Assembly (NCBI GenBank): GCA_903892515.1
Contig: CAITIS010000087.1
Location: 16,233-80,232 of the forward strand
Direction: 5' to 3'
DNA from: an uncultured Planctomycetota bacterium
Lineage (GTDB): Bacteria > Planctomycetota > Phycisphaerae > SM23-33
DNA: 64,000 nt
Of this stretch, positions 23,831 to 32,018 are shown in pieces. Every line of letters starts with the position of its first letter. The stretch's first letter is position 1. The notes under the pieces were generated by a model, which worked only from the letters and a program-made list of their open reading frames with translations, was not told where the DNA came from and did no database searches. The position numbers and the translations under genes are program-made.

Positions 23831-26197
23831 CTACTTCGTCTGCGCTGGTTGCGGCATTGCCGGCAGCGTGGGCGGCTCCTCCGACAGCCACCAGGCGTAC
23901 GTCTGAACCGGCTTGGCGTCTATCGTGAATTCCGCTACTGCCTTGTCAGATACGGGCTTAACGCCGTTTAGCAGGTCAAACGCCTTGCTCGGAGAGGGCA
24001 GGTGGATCGTCCGCGGGCCGGCCTGCTCGCCCGTGTGCATCACCACCATGTGGCTGTTGGCGTAGAGAATGTCATCGCTGTCCAGGTACACGTGGACGCC
24101 GGCGAACTTGGCCATGGCCCGCAGGAACTCCGCCGGCAGGGCCACCGCGCCCGCATACACGCTCGTCCAGTCGGCGAATTCCTTGTACGCCAAGCCGACG
24201 TAGTACGCGTTGCCCCACTGGTTTAGCGGCGTCACTTCGCCGGTAGATGTCTCGGCCGGCGGGTGCATATTCTCAATCGAGTACCACCCGGCCGTCACCG
24301 CGTCCTTATCTTCCACGGCGAAAATCGGCGAAACGCGCGTGACCGGCGGGAACAGTTTGCCATTCTCCACCATGCGATAGAACTGGCCGAAGATGTATCC
24401 CGTCGGCAGCAGCGAGGTCAGCCGGTTGTGCGTATTGGGCACGATCACGGTTGTGGCCAAACGCTGGTCGTAGCGGCCAAAGTTAAAGCCCGTCAACTCG
24501 GTCATGTTCTTGACGGAAAGTGCCTGCTCGCGGTCGTCATTGATGAAGCCCGAGGCATGAGCCCACAGGATCGTCCGTTTGCCGCCCTTGAGCCGCTCGA
24601 GAATCTTCCGGCTGGCGTCGTTGAGGCGATACGCGTCCAGCACGATGATCAGCTTGTAGCGTTCCAGCGGGAAGTCCTCGCGGCCAACGTCCTGGTGCAG
24701 CCAGACGTCGTACGGCGTGCCAGTCCGGCCCATCTCGGCCAGGAACTCCTGGTGCGTCAGAGCGCGGTCCAGCCGGTTGTCGCCGCGGTAGAAGTACTTG
24801 GAGTCTTCGTCCACCAGCACGGCCACTTGGGAGACTGACTTGACCTTGGCCTGGATGTTCAGCATGCCGATCTGCTGGAGCTGGCGGAAGGCCTCGAAGT
24901 ATTTCTGCTCATGGCCAAACCACTGAGATTGAAAGTCCCAGATCCACGCCATGGTGCCCTCGGCCGCATCTTGCAGCAGGTCGCGTTGATAGGTCTTGAT
25001 GGTGTCCTGCACGACCTGCTCGGAGTGCGGCTGCTTGAATTGTTTCTGGCTGATGCCGTACGGTCGAAGATCCTCCTCCACGAAGAACAGTTTGTTGCGG
25101 GCGGCCACGGAGTCCACGATGGTGTGGATCGGCAGGTGGTCCTTGAGTTGACGCATGTTGTAGGCGGGCGGGCCGGCGAAGAAGTCCAGGTACGGGCTGC
25201 TGCATACCCGCTCGAATTCGTAGGAGTTCTTGCCGTCGTCCATGAGCGGCTCGTGGAAGGCGCCGCAGAGCAAGTTGGGGTCAAGTTCCTTGGCGGCCTT
25301 GCCCATGGCCAGCATGCGGTCGGCGGTCTCCTTGGCCTGCGTCCGCCAGAAATCGATGAGGGCCTGCGACGGGCCTTTGTGAGGATCGAAGAAGTCGCCG
25401 ACATCCGGCGTCATAGCCAGCTCGGGATCAGGGATCTCCAGCGTGTCAAACGTCAGCCCCTCACGGCCATAGGCCTTGGCCAGGGCGTGGTCAGTCTTGT
25501 ACAGGGCCTTGGCGTACTCGCGATACGCCCGCAGCATGGCCGGGCCGGTGTCGGGGTGTTGGTGAAACTTCTTGGCCGAGGCGAAATCGAACCACTCCTG
25601 CGCGCAGCCGCCCTCAAAGAACAGCCCGATCACGCGGTCGCGACGCGGATAGGTCTTGAGAAACTCGACGTGCCGCCGGACCATCTCGACGCCCTGGGCT
25701 TCAAACTTCCGCGACGCCAGCGAATACATGGCAGTATGCGTTCCGGCCATCGGGCCCTTGGGCTTGCCGTCCTGCCAGAGCAATTCATCGGGGTTGTCCT
25801 TGGCCCACTCGGGCGAAGTGCCGACAAACATGCCCAGCACGCAAATGGTCTGGTCGTTGAAGTCCAGGATGGCGTCCAGCCGGCGGCGGACCTCGACGAA
25901 ATGCTCGTCCCACGACTTATTCCAATCGACCAGGTGCGTCATGAAGAACAGCCGCACGCCCGAGTCGGCGAACTGCTTCATGTACGCGAAGTCGTCGTGG
26001 ATACGGTCGCGATACGCCAGCATCGGCACGGGCTCGTTGTTGTAGAACAGCCGGGGGATGCCGTTAACGCTGCGGATCGTCGCGGCCGGCCGGGTCTGCT
26101 GAGCAGACGCCGCCGTCGCGCTGATGCTGACGGCCCAAAGCGACAGCAAGGAACCAAACACGCCGACGCTGACGAAGTGGATCTTACTCAGACTCAT
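23831..26197 (-). CDS. Secreted glycoside hydrolase-like protein with GH42-type trimerisation domain
   Basis: 788 residues. A signal peptide (ILKIHF-like start MSLSKIHF, then SVGVFGSLLSLWAVSISATA) targets it for export. Residues 50-440 look like a GH42/GH5-clan TIM barrel: RLFFMTHLVDWNKSWDEHF, FVGTSPEWAKDNPDELLW, FFEGGCAQEWFDFASAKKF, LLCGAFHEPLMDD. Residues 490-640 resemble the beta-galactosidase trimerisation (GATase-like) domain: VAVLVDEDSKYFYRG, YKLIIVLDAYRLNDASRKIL. Likely catalytic Glu are in EGGCAQEW and FVEEDLRPYG, but I cannot assign them surely. AAGGA precedes the ATG at 26197. It is divergent from tyrS across a 300-base gap holding no recognisable gene. Confidence 0.75.
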   Translation of the reverse strand: MSLSKIHFVSVGVFGSLLSLWAVSISATAASAQQTRPAATIRSVNGIPRLFYNNEPVPMLAYRDRIHDDFAYMKQFADSGVRLFFMTHLVDWNKSWDEHFVEVRRRLDAILDFNDQTICVLGMFVGTSPEWAKDNPDELLWQDGKPKGPMAGTHTAMYSLASRKFEAQGVEMVRRHVEFLKTYPRRDRVIGLFFEGGCAQEWFDFASAKKFHQHPDTGPAMLRAYREYAKALYKTDHALAKAYGREGLTFDTLEIPDPELAMTPDVGDFFDPHKGPSQALIDFWRTQAKETADRMLAMGKAAKELDPNLLCGAFHEPLMDDGKNSYEFERVCSSPYLDFFAGPPAYNMRQLKDHLPIHTIVDSVAARNKLFFVEEDLRPYGISQKQFKQPHSEQVVQDTIKTYQRDLLQDAAEGTMAWIWDFQSQWFGHEQKYFEAFRQLQQIGMLNIQAKVKSVSQVAVLVDEDSKYFYRGDNRLDRALTHQEFLAEMGRTGTPYDVWLHQDVGREDFPLERYKLIIVLDAYRLNDASRKILERLKGGKRTILWAHASGFINDDREQALSVKNMTELTGFNFGRYDQRLATTVIVPNTHNRLTSLLPTGYIFGQFYRMVENGKLFPPVTRVSPIFAVEDKDAVTAGWYSIENMHPPAETSTGEVTPLNQWGNAYYVGLAYKEFADWTSVYAGAVALPAEFLRAMAKFAGVHVYLDSDDILYANSHMVVMHTGEQAGPRTIHLPSPSKAFDLLNGVKPVSDKAVAEFTIDAKPVQTYAWWLSEEPPTLPAMPQPAQTK

Positions 26198-26497
26198 GGG
26201 AATCCTTAACTGAGCGATGGGCTCGTTCTTCAGCCCTGATTCCTTAGCTTCAGCAGGACCATCTTTCCAACTTGACGCGACATGGTTTGCTCTGGTCCAG
26301 TTTGCGATCAGCCCGCAAGTGTATCCTGAAGGGTGGCGTCGTGCGAGCGCAGAAAGAAAGCACAGAAAGAAAGAGGGCGGCCTCAGGGTGATCCGCGAGC
26401 CGCCCGGCGGGCTAGCTCTTACGGAGCAGCAGGGCGAGGTGAGCGGGTGCCTAGAGCTATTGCCCATCTGCGGCTCGAGCGGTAGACTCTGTGGACT

Positions 26498-27712
26498 ATG
26501 GAAAAGCCTGATATCAATGCCCAGATGCAGTCGCTGCTGCGTGGGGCCGAGAGAGTGTACACGGCCGAGGAATTGGAGAGCCGTCTCAAGGAATTCCAAT
26601 CCACCGGCCGGCAGATGCGCGTCAAATTCGGCATGGACCCGACGGCCCCGGACATCCATCTGGGCCACTCGGTGGTGCTGCGCAAGCTGCGTCAGTTTCA
26701 GGATCTTGGCCACAAGGCCGTGCTGATTATCGGCGATTACACCGCCCGCATCGGCGACCCGACGGGCCAGAACACCACCAGGCCGATCCTCTCGACCGAG
26801 CAGATCCAGGCCAACGCCAAGACGTACTTCGAGCAGGCCGGTAAGATCCTCGACAACACGCCGAAAAAGCTGGAGGTCTGTTACAACAGCGACTTCCTGG
26901 CCAAGCTGACCTTCGCCGACGTGCTTCGGTTGGCCGGCCAGATGACCGTCGCCCGCATGCTGGAGCGCGACACCTTCGCCCTGCGGTACAAGGACGGCGT
27001 GCCGATCGGCCTGCACGAGTTTCTCTACCCGCTGATGCAGGCTTACGACAGCGTGTGCATGCAGGCCGATGTGGAATTGGGCGGCTCGGACCAGACCTTC
27101 AATTGCCTGTGCGGACGCGACATTCAGCGCAACAGCGACCAGCGGCCTCAGGTGGTCATGGTTATGCCGATTCTCGTGGGCTTAGACGGCACGCAGAAGA
27201 TGTCCAAGAGCAAGGGCAACTACGTCGCCATTACCGATGCGCCCAGCGATATGTTCGGCAAGATCATGTCCATCCCCGATGCGCTGATGAGCAATTACTT
27301 TACGCTGCTGACGGACATGAGCGAGTCCAAGATTCGCGACATGGTCGATCCGGCCAAGACGCACCCGCGGAAAGCCAAGGCCCAACTGGGACGGATGATC
27401 GTGACCCAGTACTACGACGCCCAGGCTGGCCAGGCGGCGTCGGATGAGTTCGACCGCGTTTTCGCGGCCAAGGAGAATCCCACCGACATGCCCGAGGTGC
27501 CGGTTTCCTGCGACAAGATGGGCATTCGGGAATTGCTCACGTCCAGCGGCTTTGCGGCATCGGGCGGCGAGGCCCGCCGGCTCATCGAGCAGAACGCCGT
27601 GACGATCGACGGCGAAAAGGTCAACAAGATCGACGCCGTGGTGGAGTTGCGTTCTGGCCAGGTGCTGCGCGTCGGCAAGCGCCGGTTCGGCAAGATCGTG
27701 GTCAAAGGATAG
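26498..27712 (+). CDS. tyrS: Tyrosyl-tRNA synthetase
   Basis: 404 residues, the usual length of the TyrZ-like bacterial type. It charges tRNA-Tyr in the cytoplasm. Class I signatures are HLGH at 54-57 (the HIGH motif) and KMSKS at 234-238. FGMDPTAPDIHLGHS and LGGSDQTFN line the active site. A C-terminal S4 RNA-binding domain (LLTSSGFAASGGEARRLIEQ, then KRRFGKIVV) closes the protein. The ATG at 26498 gives a normal N-terminus. A strong inverted repeat (27738-27806) lies just downstream and may act as 3' end structure. Confidence 0.97.
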   Translation: MEKPDINAQMQSLLRGAERVYTAEELESRLKEFQSTGRQMRVKFGMDPTAPDIHLGHSVVLRKLRQFQDLGHKAVLIIGDYTARIGDPTGQNTTRPILSTEQIQANAKTYFEQAGKILDNTPKKLEVCYNSDFLAKLTFADVLRLAGQMTVARMLERDTFALRYKDGVPIGLHEFLYPLMQAYDSVCMQADVELGGSDQTFNCLCGRDIQRNSDQRPQVVMVMPILVGLDGTQKMSKSKGNYVAITDAPSDMFGKIMSIPDALMSNYFTLLTDMSESKIRDMVDPAKTHPRKAKAQLGRMIVTQYYDAQAGQAASDEFDRVFAAKENPTDMPEVPVSCDKMGIRELLTSSGFAASGGEARRLIEQNAVTIDGEKVNKIDAVVELRSGQVLRVGKRRFGKIVVKG

Positions 27713-27737
27713 CGGCCGTTGTAGAAGCCGGCTTTGG

Positions 27738-27806
27738 TGTCGCGGGCGTCTCGCCCGCGCTGATCGAGAGCAGGACCAGTCTTACGCGGGCGAGACGCCC
27801 GCGACA
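27738..27806. repeat. Perfect 22-bp inverted repeat with self-palindromic arms
   Basis: TGTCGCGGGCGTCTCGCCCGCG (arms 27738-27759 and 27785-27806, inverted) flanks 25 bases. Each arm can also fold on itself (CGCGGGCG/CGCCCGCG). There is no coding capacity. It is of the dispersed GC-palindrome kind, similar to strings common in environmental bacterial genomes. Confidence 0.85.
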
Positions 27807-27817
27807 CATGACCGCAA

Positions 27818-28411
27818 ATGCAGCTACCGCGACTGACACATCCTGAACGATACGTGGGCCTGTTCGTCATCGATTTTGGCGACAGGGCGGCCATCGGCTA
27901 CACCGGCGAGGAAGTCGCAGGGCTGCTGGACTCGCCCCAGTACCGCGACGCCAAGGCCTACCGAATTGCACGGGCCGGTGCGGATGGCCGGTTGGAACTG
28001 GTCGGCGTGCCCAGCGGTGCACTCCGGCAGCAGACGGGGCTGTTCTTTCACGCCCGCTCGCTCGAACGGGCGAAGGCGGATTACCAAATTCTGCACCAGG
28101 CCGCTCAGCGACACGTCCTGCCGTGCCCGGCCAAAATCGCCCTTTGGCGGCTGGGGCAAGAGGCTGAGACTGCCTTCGTGGTTGCGCTGGTCTACGCCTC
28201 TGAGTTCGATGCTCAGGTTTCACGCTGGATGCTGGATCACGAGATCAGTATTGGCGAACAGGCCGACGGCGGTCCCGGCCGGCTGAAGACGCTACAGCAC
28301 CAGGCCGAGACACTGGAATCGGATGAACTGAGCGGCTCGGCGGGCGTGGTGTCGCGTTCGCCAGAGCAAGTCCTGGCCGCGGTGGATGACCCCGTTCAGC
28401 GGATTTTGTAG
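27818..28411 (+). CDS. Conserved-looking hypothetical protein
   Basis: 197 residues, no signal peptide or membrane segment, and composition of a soluble cytoplasmic protein. The N-terminal part has RYVGLFVIDFGDRAAIGYTG, then a pattern of alternating strands and helices up to about residue 130 (KIALWRLGQEAETAFVVALV), and ends in a more polar helical region. I do not recognise the family. It starts 12 bases after the 22-bp inverted repeat, and no strong ribosome site is seen, so the start is uncertain. Codon use is like the neighbouring genes. Confidence 0.6.
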   Translation: MQLPRLTHPERYVGLFVIDFGDRAAIGYTGEEVAGLLDSPQYRDAKAYRIARAGADGRLELVGVPSGALRQQTGLFFHARSLERAKADYQILHQAAQRHVLPCPAKIALWRLGQEAETAFVVALVYASEFDAQVSRWMLDHEISIGEQADGGPGRLKTLQHQAETLESDELSGSAGVVSRSPEQVLAAVDDPVQRIL

Positions 28412-28429
28412 GCGCTGCCTGTGCGTAGG

Positions 28430-28542
28430 GCGTGCAACTCGTTGCACGCGTAACGGCGGGACTCGCGTCGCCAACGACTGGCTCGGTCGGCCGCTCTACA
28501 GTCTTGTAGGGTGGGCCGAGGAGCGAAGCGACGAGTCCCACC
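28430..28542. repeat. Two different intergenic palindromes
   Basis: GCGTGCAACTCGTTGCACGC (28430-28449) is a perfect hairpin. AGGGTGGGCCGAGGAGCGAAGCGACGAGTCCCACC-type sequence (28508-28542) pairs GGTGGG with CCCACC around a GAGCGAAGCG centre, a motif that recurs in many GC-rich bacterial genomes. No gene lies here. Confidence 0.6.
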
Positions 28543-28549
28543 AATTCCG

Positions 28550-29359
28550 CTACTTGATGCCCACCTGCACGCGGTAGCAGAACAGCCATGGCCGGGGCGT
28601 TTCCCCCAGCGACTCCTGGGCCTGCTGAGCCAGGCGCCCCAGCAGTTCCCGCACCTGCGGCACGCCGGCTTTCAGCAGCGTCTGCACGCCGCCGAAGCTC
28701 ATGGCCAGTCCCACCAGTCGCTGGGCGTTGCCCTGCTCGATGCTGTGCAAAAGGATCTCGCGCGTATAGCCAAACAGGCCGCTGTTGCGAATGCGTTGCA
28801 GGTGCTCAGCCTTGGCCCAGCGTTGCACCTGGGCGTCGCCGTGGGCCTTTTCGAGCTTTCGCGTCTCGGCTGTGAAGTCGTCATAGGCCCGCTCCGCCGC
28901 GGCGTTCATCACCGGCGGCCAATCGCAATCGACCGCGGCAAAGACCCCGCCAGCACGCAGGATGCGAGCGACCTCGCGAAAGGTCGGCTCGGGCGGCATC
29001 CAGTGCAGGGCCTGCGAGATCGTCACGATATCGGCCGACGCGTCCCCCAAGTGCGTCTCAGAGGACGCGCCACTCTGGTAGCGGATTCCTTGACAGCCGG
29101 GCAGTTTTGCGGTTGCGGCCTCGGCTCGGCGGCGCATGTCATCGCTGGGCTCGACGCCGATGACCGACTCGGCCAGGCCCGCCCAGATGCGGCTGGACAG
29201 GCCCGTGCCACAGCCAATGTCCACCACGCGCGGCCGCTCGCTCTGGGCCAATTGACGCAGCACGTCCACCAAGGCCCGCGGCGGGGCGGGCCGATACGCG
29301 TCATAGTCTTCTGCAAAGCCCATGAATCGTTCGACATTTGCGGGAACGGCCGGGCCCAT
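28550..29359 (-). CDS. Class I SAM-dependent methyltransferase
   Basis: 269 residues. The Rossmann-fold SAM site is seen as VVDIGCGTGLSSRIW (about residues 46-60), the acidic residue ending strand beta2 as VIGVEPSDDM, and IVTISQALHWM plus a post-motif FREVARILRAGG. These are typical of UbiE/BioC-like small-molecule methyltransferases. FMGFAEDYDAYRPAPPRALV at the start is also common there. The acceptor is unknown. ATG at 29359 has GAGG five bases upstream; a GTG two codons earlier is less well placed. It is followed by non-coding palindromes. Confidence 0.88.
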   Translation of the reverse strand: MGPAVPANVERFMGFAEDYDAYRPAPPRALVDVLRQLAQSERPRVVDIGCGTGLSSRIWAGLAESVIGVEPSDDMRRRAEAATAKLPGCQGIRYQSGASSETHLGDASADIVTISQALHWMPPEPTFREVARILRAGGVFAAVDCDWPPVMNAAAERAYDDFTAETRKLEKAHGDAQVQRWAKAEHLQRIRNSGLFGYTREILLHSIEQGNAQRLVGLAMSFGGVQTLLKAGVPQVRELLGRLAQQAQESLGETPRPWLFCYRVQVGIK

Positions 29360-29460
29360 ATTCACCTCGTGATTGTGGAAAAACTCGCGGCGACCCGTGA
29401 GAGTCGCCGCGTCACTTACTTACTTCGTAGCGGCCGCCATGACCGCGAGAGCTATCGCCC

Positions 29461-29919
29461 TCAGCCACCGCCCACTTTCAGGACGTTCTTGGCGGGCTCG
29501 GGCGGCTGGACTGCCACGTCGTAGCCGAGTTCTTTCCACTTCTTGATGATATCGGCGTTGGCCCAGGCTGTCACGTGGCGGTAGAGTTCTTTGCCCGATG
29601 GGTCGAGGAACACCTGCACCGGCACGGTCTCCAGCGGATACTTCTTGTCCATCTCGGGGTTCTTGTCGAGATCGACAATCTCGATGTTCAGCCGCCCGGC
29701 CGTCTGTTTGCGGAGGTCTTCCAGCGACAGCTTCATCTGCCGGCAAAACGTGCACGTGGTCGTGCCCAGTTCCAGCAGCTTCGGCGCGCCCGGCAGCGAG
29801 GCCGGCGTCGAAGAGGGCGTTGACGAGGGCTGCGATGCGGGCTTGCTTTGCGCCCACACCATCCAACTGACGCTGATCGCCAGGAGCGGCACGATCAGCA
29901 TCTTGAGTTTGCGTTCCAT
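29461..29919 (-). CDS. Exported thioredoxin-fold protein
   Basis: 152 residues. A signal peptide or anchor (MLIVPLLAISVSWMVWA) and a Ser/Thr/Pro-rich linker (SQPSSTPSSTPASLPG) precede a thioredoxin domain with Cys56-Thr-Phe-Cys59, so it should act in the periplasm as a redox protein. The cis-Pro is present in ETVPVQVFLD. AAAGGAG lies before the ATG at 29919. The active-site dipeptide differs from the usual WCGPC or WCxxC, and a Thr replaces Trp. Possible partners are extracytoplasmic cysteine proteins. Neighbouring minus-strand genes at 28550 and 29992 may share transcripts. Confidence 0.85.
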   Translation of the reverse strand: MERKLKMLIVPLLAISVSWMVWAQSKPASQPSSTPSSTPASLPGAPKLLELGTTTCTFCRQMKLSLEDLRKQTAGRLNIEIVDLDKNPEMDKKYPLETVPVQVFLDPSGKELYRHVTAWANADIIKKWKELGYDVAVQPPEPAKNVLKVGGG

Positions 29920-29991
29920 GGTTGCTCCTTTAGAACCCATCTCGTCGCGCGGGCAACGGGATCAACATTCTAATTATACCCGGAAGAACCC

Positions 29992-31737
29992 TTACTTCTT
30001 GTCGGCCTGATCATTCTTCCACTTCAGCACAGCCTGGGCGTACTTCTCGACGACGTTGCTGAAGTCGCCGTTCCACGTCACGTAGATCGCCCCGGTGATG
30101 CCCTTGAGCCCATCGGCCTTGTTGAGGATCTGCACCACGCCTGAGGGGCTGTTGGTGGAGATGATCTGCGGATGCCCCTGTTCACTGAAGAACTTCACCG
30201 AATCGGCCTTGCCGGCGTTCCAGTTGATCAGGCCGACTTCCTTGGGCAGGCCTTCCCAGGACTTGTCCCACGGGTTGATGCCCTTGCAGACGGCGAAGGC
30301 CTCGCCCTTGAAGCCGGCGTTGTGGAAGGGGTCAAACAGGTCCGACCAGACATAGATGCCCTTGGCGTCGGGGCTGTGCTTTTTGATGATGGCGGCGCAG
30401 CGGGTGATGTTGTCGCCCAGGATCTGGCCGCAGGTCTTGCCGGTGTCCTGGCAGCTCTTGTCCCAGCCCTGCATGCGGATTTCATCGTGCTCCAGGAACC
30501 AGTAGTCGGGCTGAAGGTGTTTCTGGACGTTCTCCACGCACGTCTCGATGAGCTGGTAGGTCTTCGGCTCGGACATGCAGATGGGCACCTGGTCGTTGTA
30601 GCACATGACGGAGGTCTGGTAGTAGCTCAGCAGGACCTTGTCACCTTCCTTGAGCTGGCTACCGGCCGGGATGGCCGGGGTCGGGCCCACGTGCCACTGG
30701 TAGCCGCCCTTGCTGGGGCTCATGCCCAGGCCGGGGTCCTTCATTTCAGGCAGGTCTTTGCTTTCTTGCAGCACGGTCTTGCCGTCGGCGGTGGTGGCCT
30801 TGAAGGGCGCGCCGTCGCGCCGGACCATGTCCGACAGCCCGGCCGGTTCGAGTTTCACGTCGGCCCACCAGATTTTGCCCGCTCCGCCGGACCACGACCC
30901 GACGTAGATGGCCACGTCCGTAAACTCGGCCGTGTTGAAGGTCTTGTGGTACACCTTCCAATCCTGGGTCTTCTCGATGTCCGTGAATTCGGGCAGGTGC
31001 AGGATACGGCCCTCGTGCTCCGCCATCGAGCCCAAGGCCATCAGCCGGTTATCCTTGCCGGTGTAATTGTCGGTCTTCACGGCCACCGACATATGGTAGT
31101 TCTGGTAGGGCTTGACCTTGATGTGCTGCCAGGCGCGGGCATGCTCGTACTGGTCGTTCTTCTTGATGTCTTCCATTCGCAACGAGCACTTACCGTTGTA
31201 CTTGACGTCGTTGTCGATGAAGCAGGCCTTGCCCGGCTCATCTACGCCCCAGGCGGCGGGTGCGTTGTCCTTATTGTCCTCGAACGTGCCGTTGATTAGT
31301 CGAGTTGCGTCGTCGCTGACGAGTTTGCCGTCCTTGACGATATAGGGGGCATCGACCACAGGCTGGGCCTCGGCCAGGTTGGGATCATCCCACATCAGCG
31401 CGTTGGCGTAGCCCAGCGGCAGCACGGCCGCCACGAGGTCCATGCCGTTGTCGGTGCAGGCCTGGCGGAACTTGTGCAGATTGTCGATGAACTGCGGGCT
31501 GGCGTCGCTCCAGTGCATGAGTCGGCCATCAAGGTAGGCGATGCCTGTATAGCCGGCCTGCTTGCAACGTTTGACCATGTCGATGGCCTTGGCCAGGCTG
31601 GCTGGATCGCCCAGGTTGGTGGAGTAGTAGATCCAGAGGTTGAACTTCCCGTCGGTCGATGGAGCGGCATGTGCCATGGGCGTCTGAACCAGCGACAACA
31701 TCAAACAGCACGCGAGCAGCGATGCCAGGAGTTTCAT
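29992..31737 (-). CDS. Large secreted protein, probable glycosidase-like TIM barrel with inserted carbohydrate-binding domain
   Basis: 581 residues. A signal peptide (MKLLASLLACCLMLSLVQTP, cleavage near AHAAP) leads to KFNLWIYYSTNLGDPASLAK and GYTGIAYLDGRLMHW, a TIM-barrel start. Residues 160-300 look like a galactose-binding beta-sandwich insert (LINGTFEDNKDNAPAAWG, then FNTAEFTDVAIYVGSWSGG, GKIWWADVKLEP). The barrel resumes with PDYWFLEHDEIRMQGWDKSC, where EHDE could hold an acid residue, and AKGIYVWSDLFDPFHN. The arrangement is like polysaccharide-acting enzymes, but no GH family is claimed. It has its own ribosome site (AGAAAGGCAAT) and lies in a minus-strand run. Confidence 0.72.
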   Translation of the reverse strand: MKLLASLLACCLMLSLVQTPMAHAAPSTDGKFNLWIYYSTNLGDPASLAKAIDMVKRCKQAGYTGIAYLDGRLMHWSDASPQFIDNLHKFRQACTDNGMDLVAAVLPLGYANALMWDDPNLAEAQPVVDAPYIVKDGKLVSDDATRLINGTFEDNKDNAPAAWGVDEPGKACFIDNDVKYNGKCSLRMEDIKKNDQYEHARAWQHIKVKPYQNYHMSVAVKTDNYTGKDNRLMALGSMAEHEGRILHLPEFTDIEKTQDWKVYHKTFNTAEFTDVAIYVGSWSGGAGKIWWADVKLEPAGLSDMVRRDGAPFKATTADGKTVLQESKDLPEMKDPGLGMSPSKGGYQWHVGPTPAIPAGSQLKEGDKVLLSYYQTSVMCYNDQVPICMSEPKTYQLIETCVENVQKHLQPDYWFLEHDEIRMQGWDKSCQDTGKTCGQILGDNITRCAAIIKKHSPDAKGIYVWSDLFDPFHNAGFKGEAFAVCKGINPWDKSWEGLPKEVGLINWNAGKADSVKFFSEQGHPQIISTNSPSGVVQILNKADGLKGITGAIYVTWNGDFSNVVEKYAQAVLKWKNDQADKK

Positions 31738-32018
31738 TTCATTGCCTTTCTGAGAGGAAGAACGGAACAGGCGAACTGAATAGGGCTGATTTTCACATCA
31801 CACGTCCTGATTCGCAGGCTCACGCGGCGGATGGAGCCTGCGTGCGATAATTGTCGCTCTTGTCAGCCATGCTGCAAGCATATTTGCGACTCGTTCGCCG
31901 CATTGTGCCTGCGTATCCGCTTTCTCCAAGCGGAGATCGAAATTAAGGGGGGCTGCGAATGTGCCGATGTGGTCTTCCAGCGTCATCCCGTTTCTCGGTG
32001 CAGGCATGGAGCAGGTAC
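31738..32018. other. Divergent intergenic region with one hairpin
   Basis: CGCAGGCTC and GAGCCTGCG (31813-31842) pair around a 12-base loop, probably a regulatory or repeat hairpin between the secreted protein gene and the hybrid kinase gene. No ORF here is convincing. Confidence 0.4.

Noticed and set aside
23330..23971. Several overlapping open frames on both strands
   Set aside because: Proline/Arg/Gly-rich products of GC palindromes; no ribosome sites and no family.
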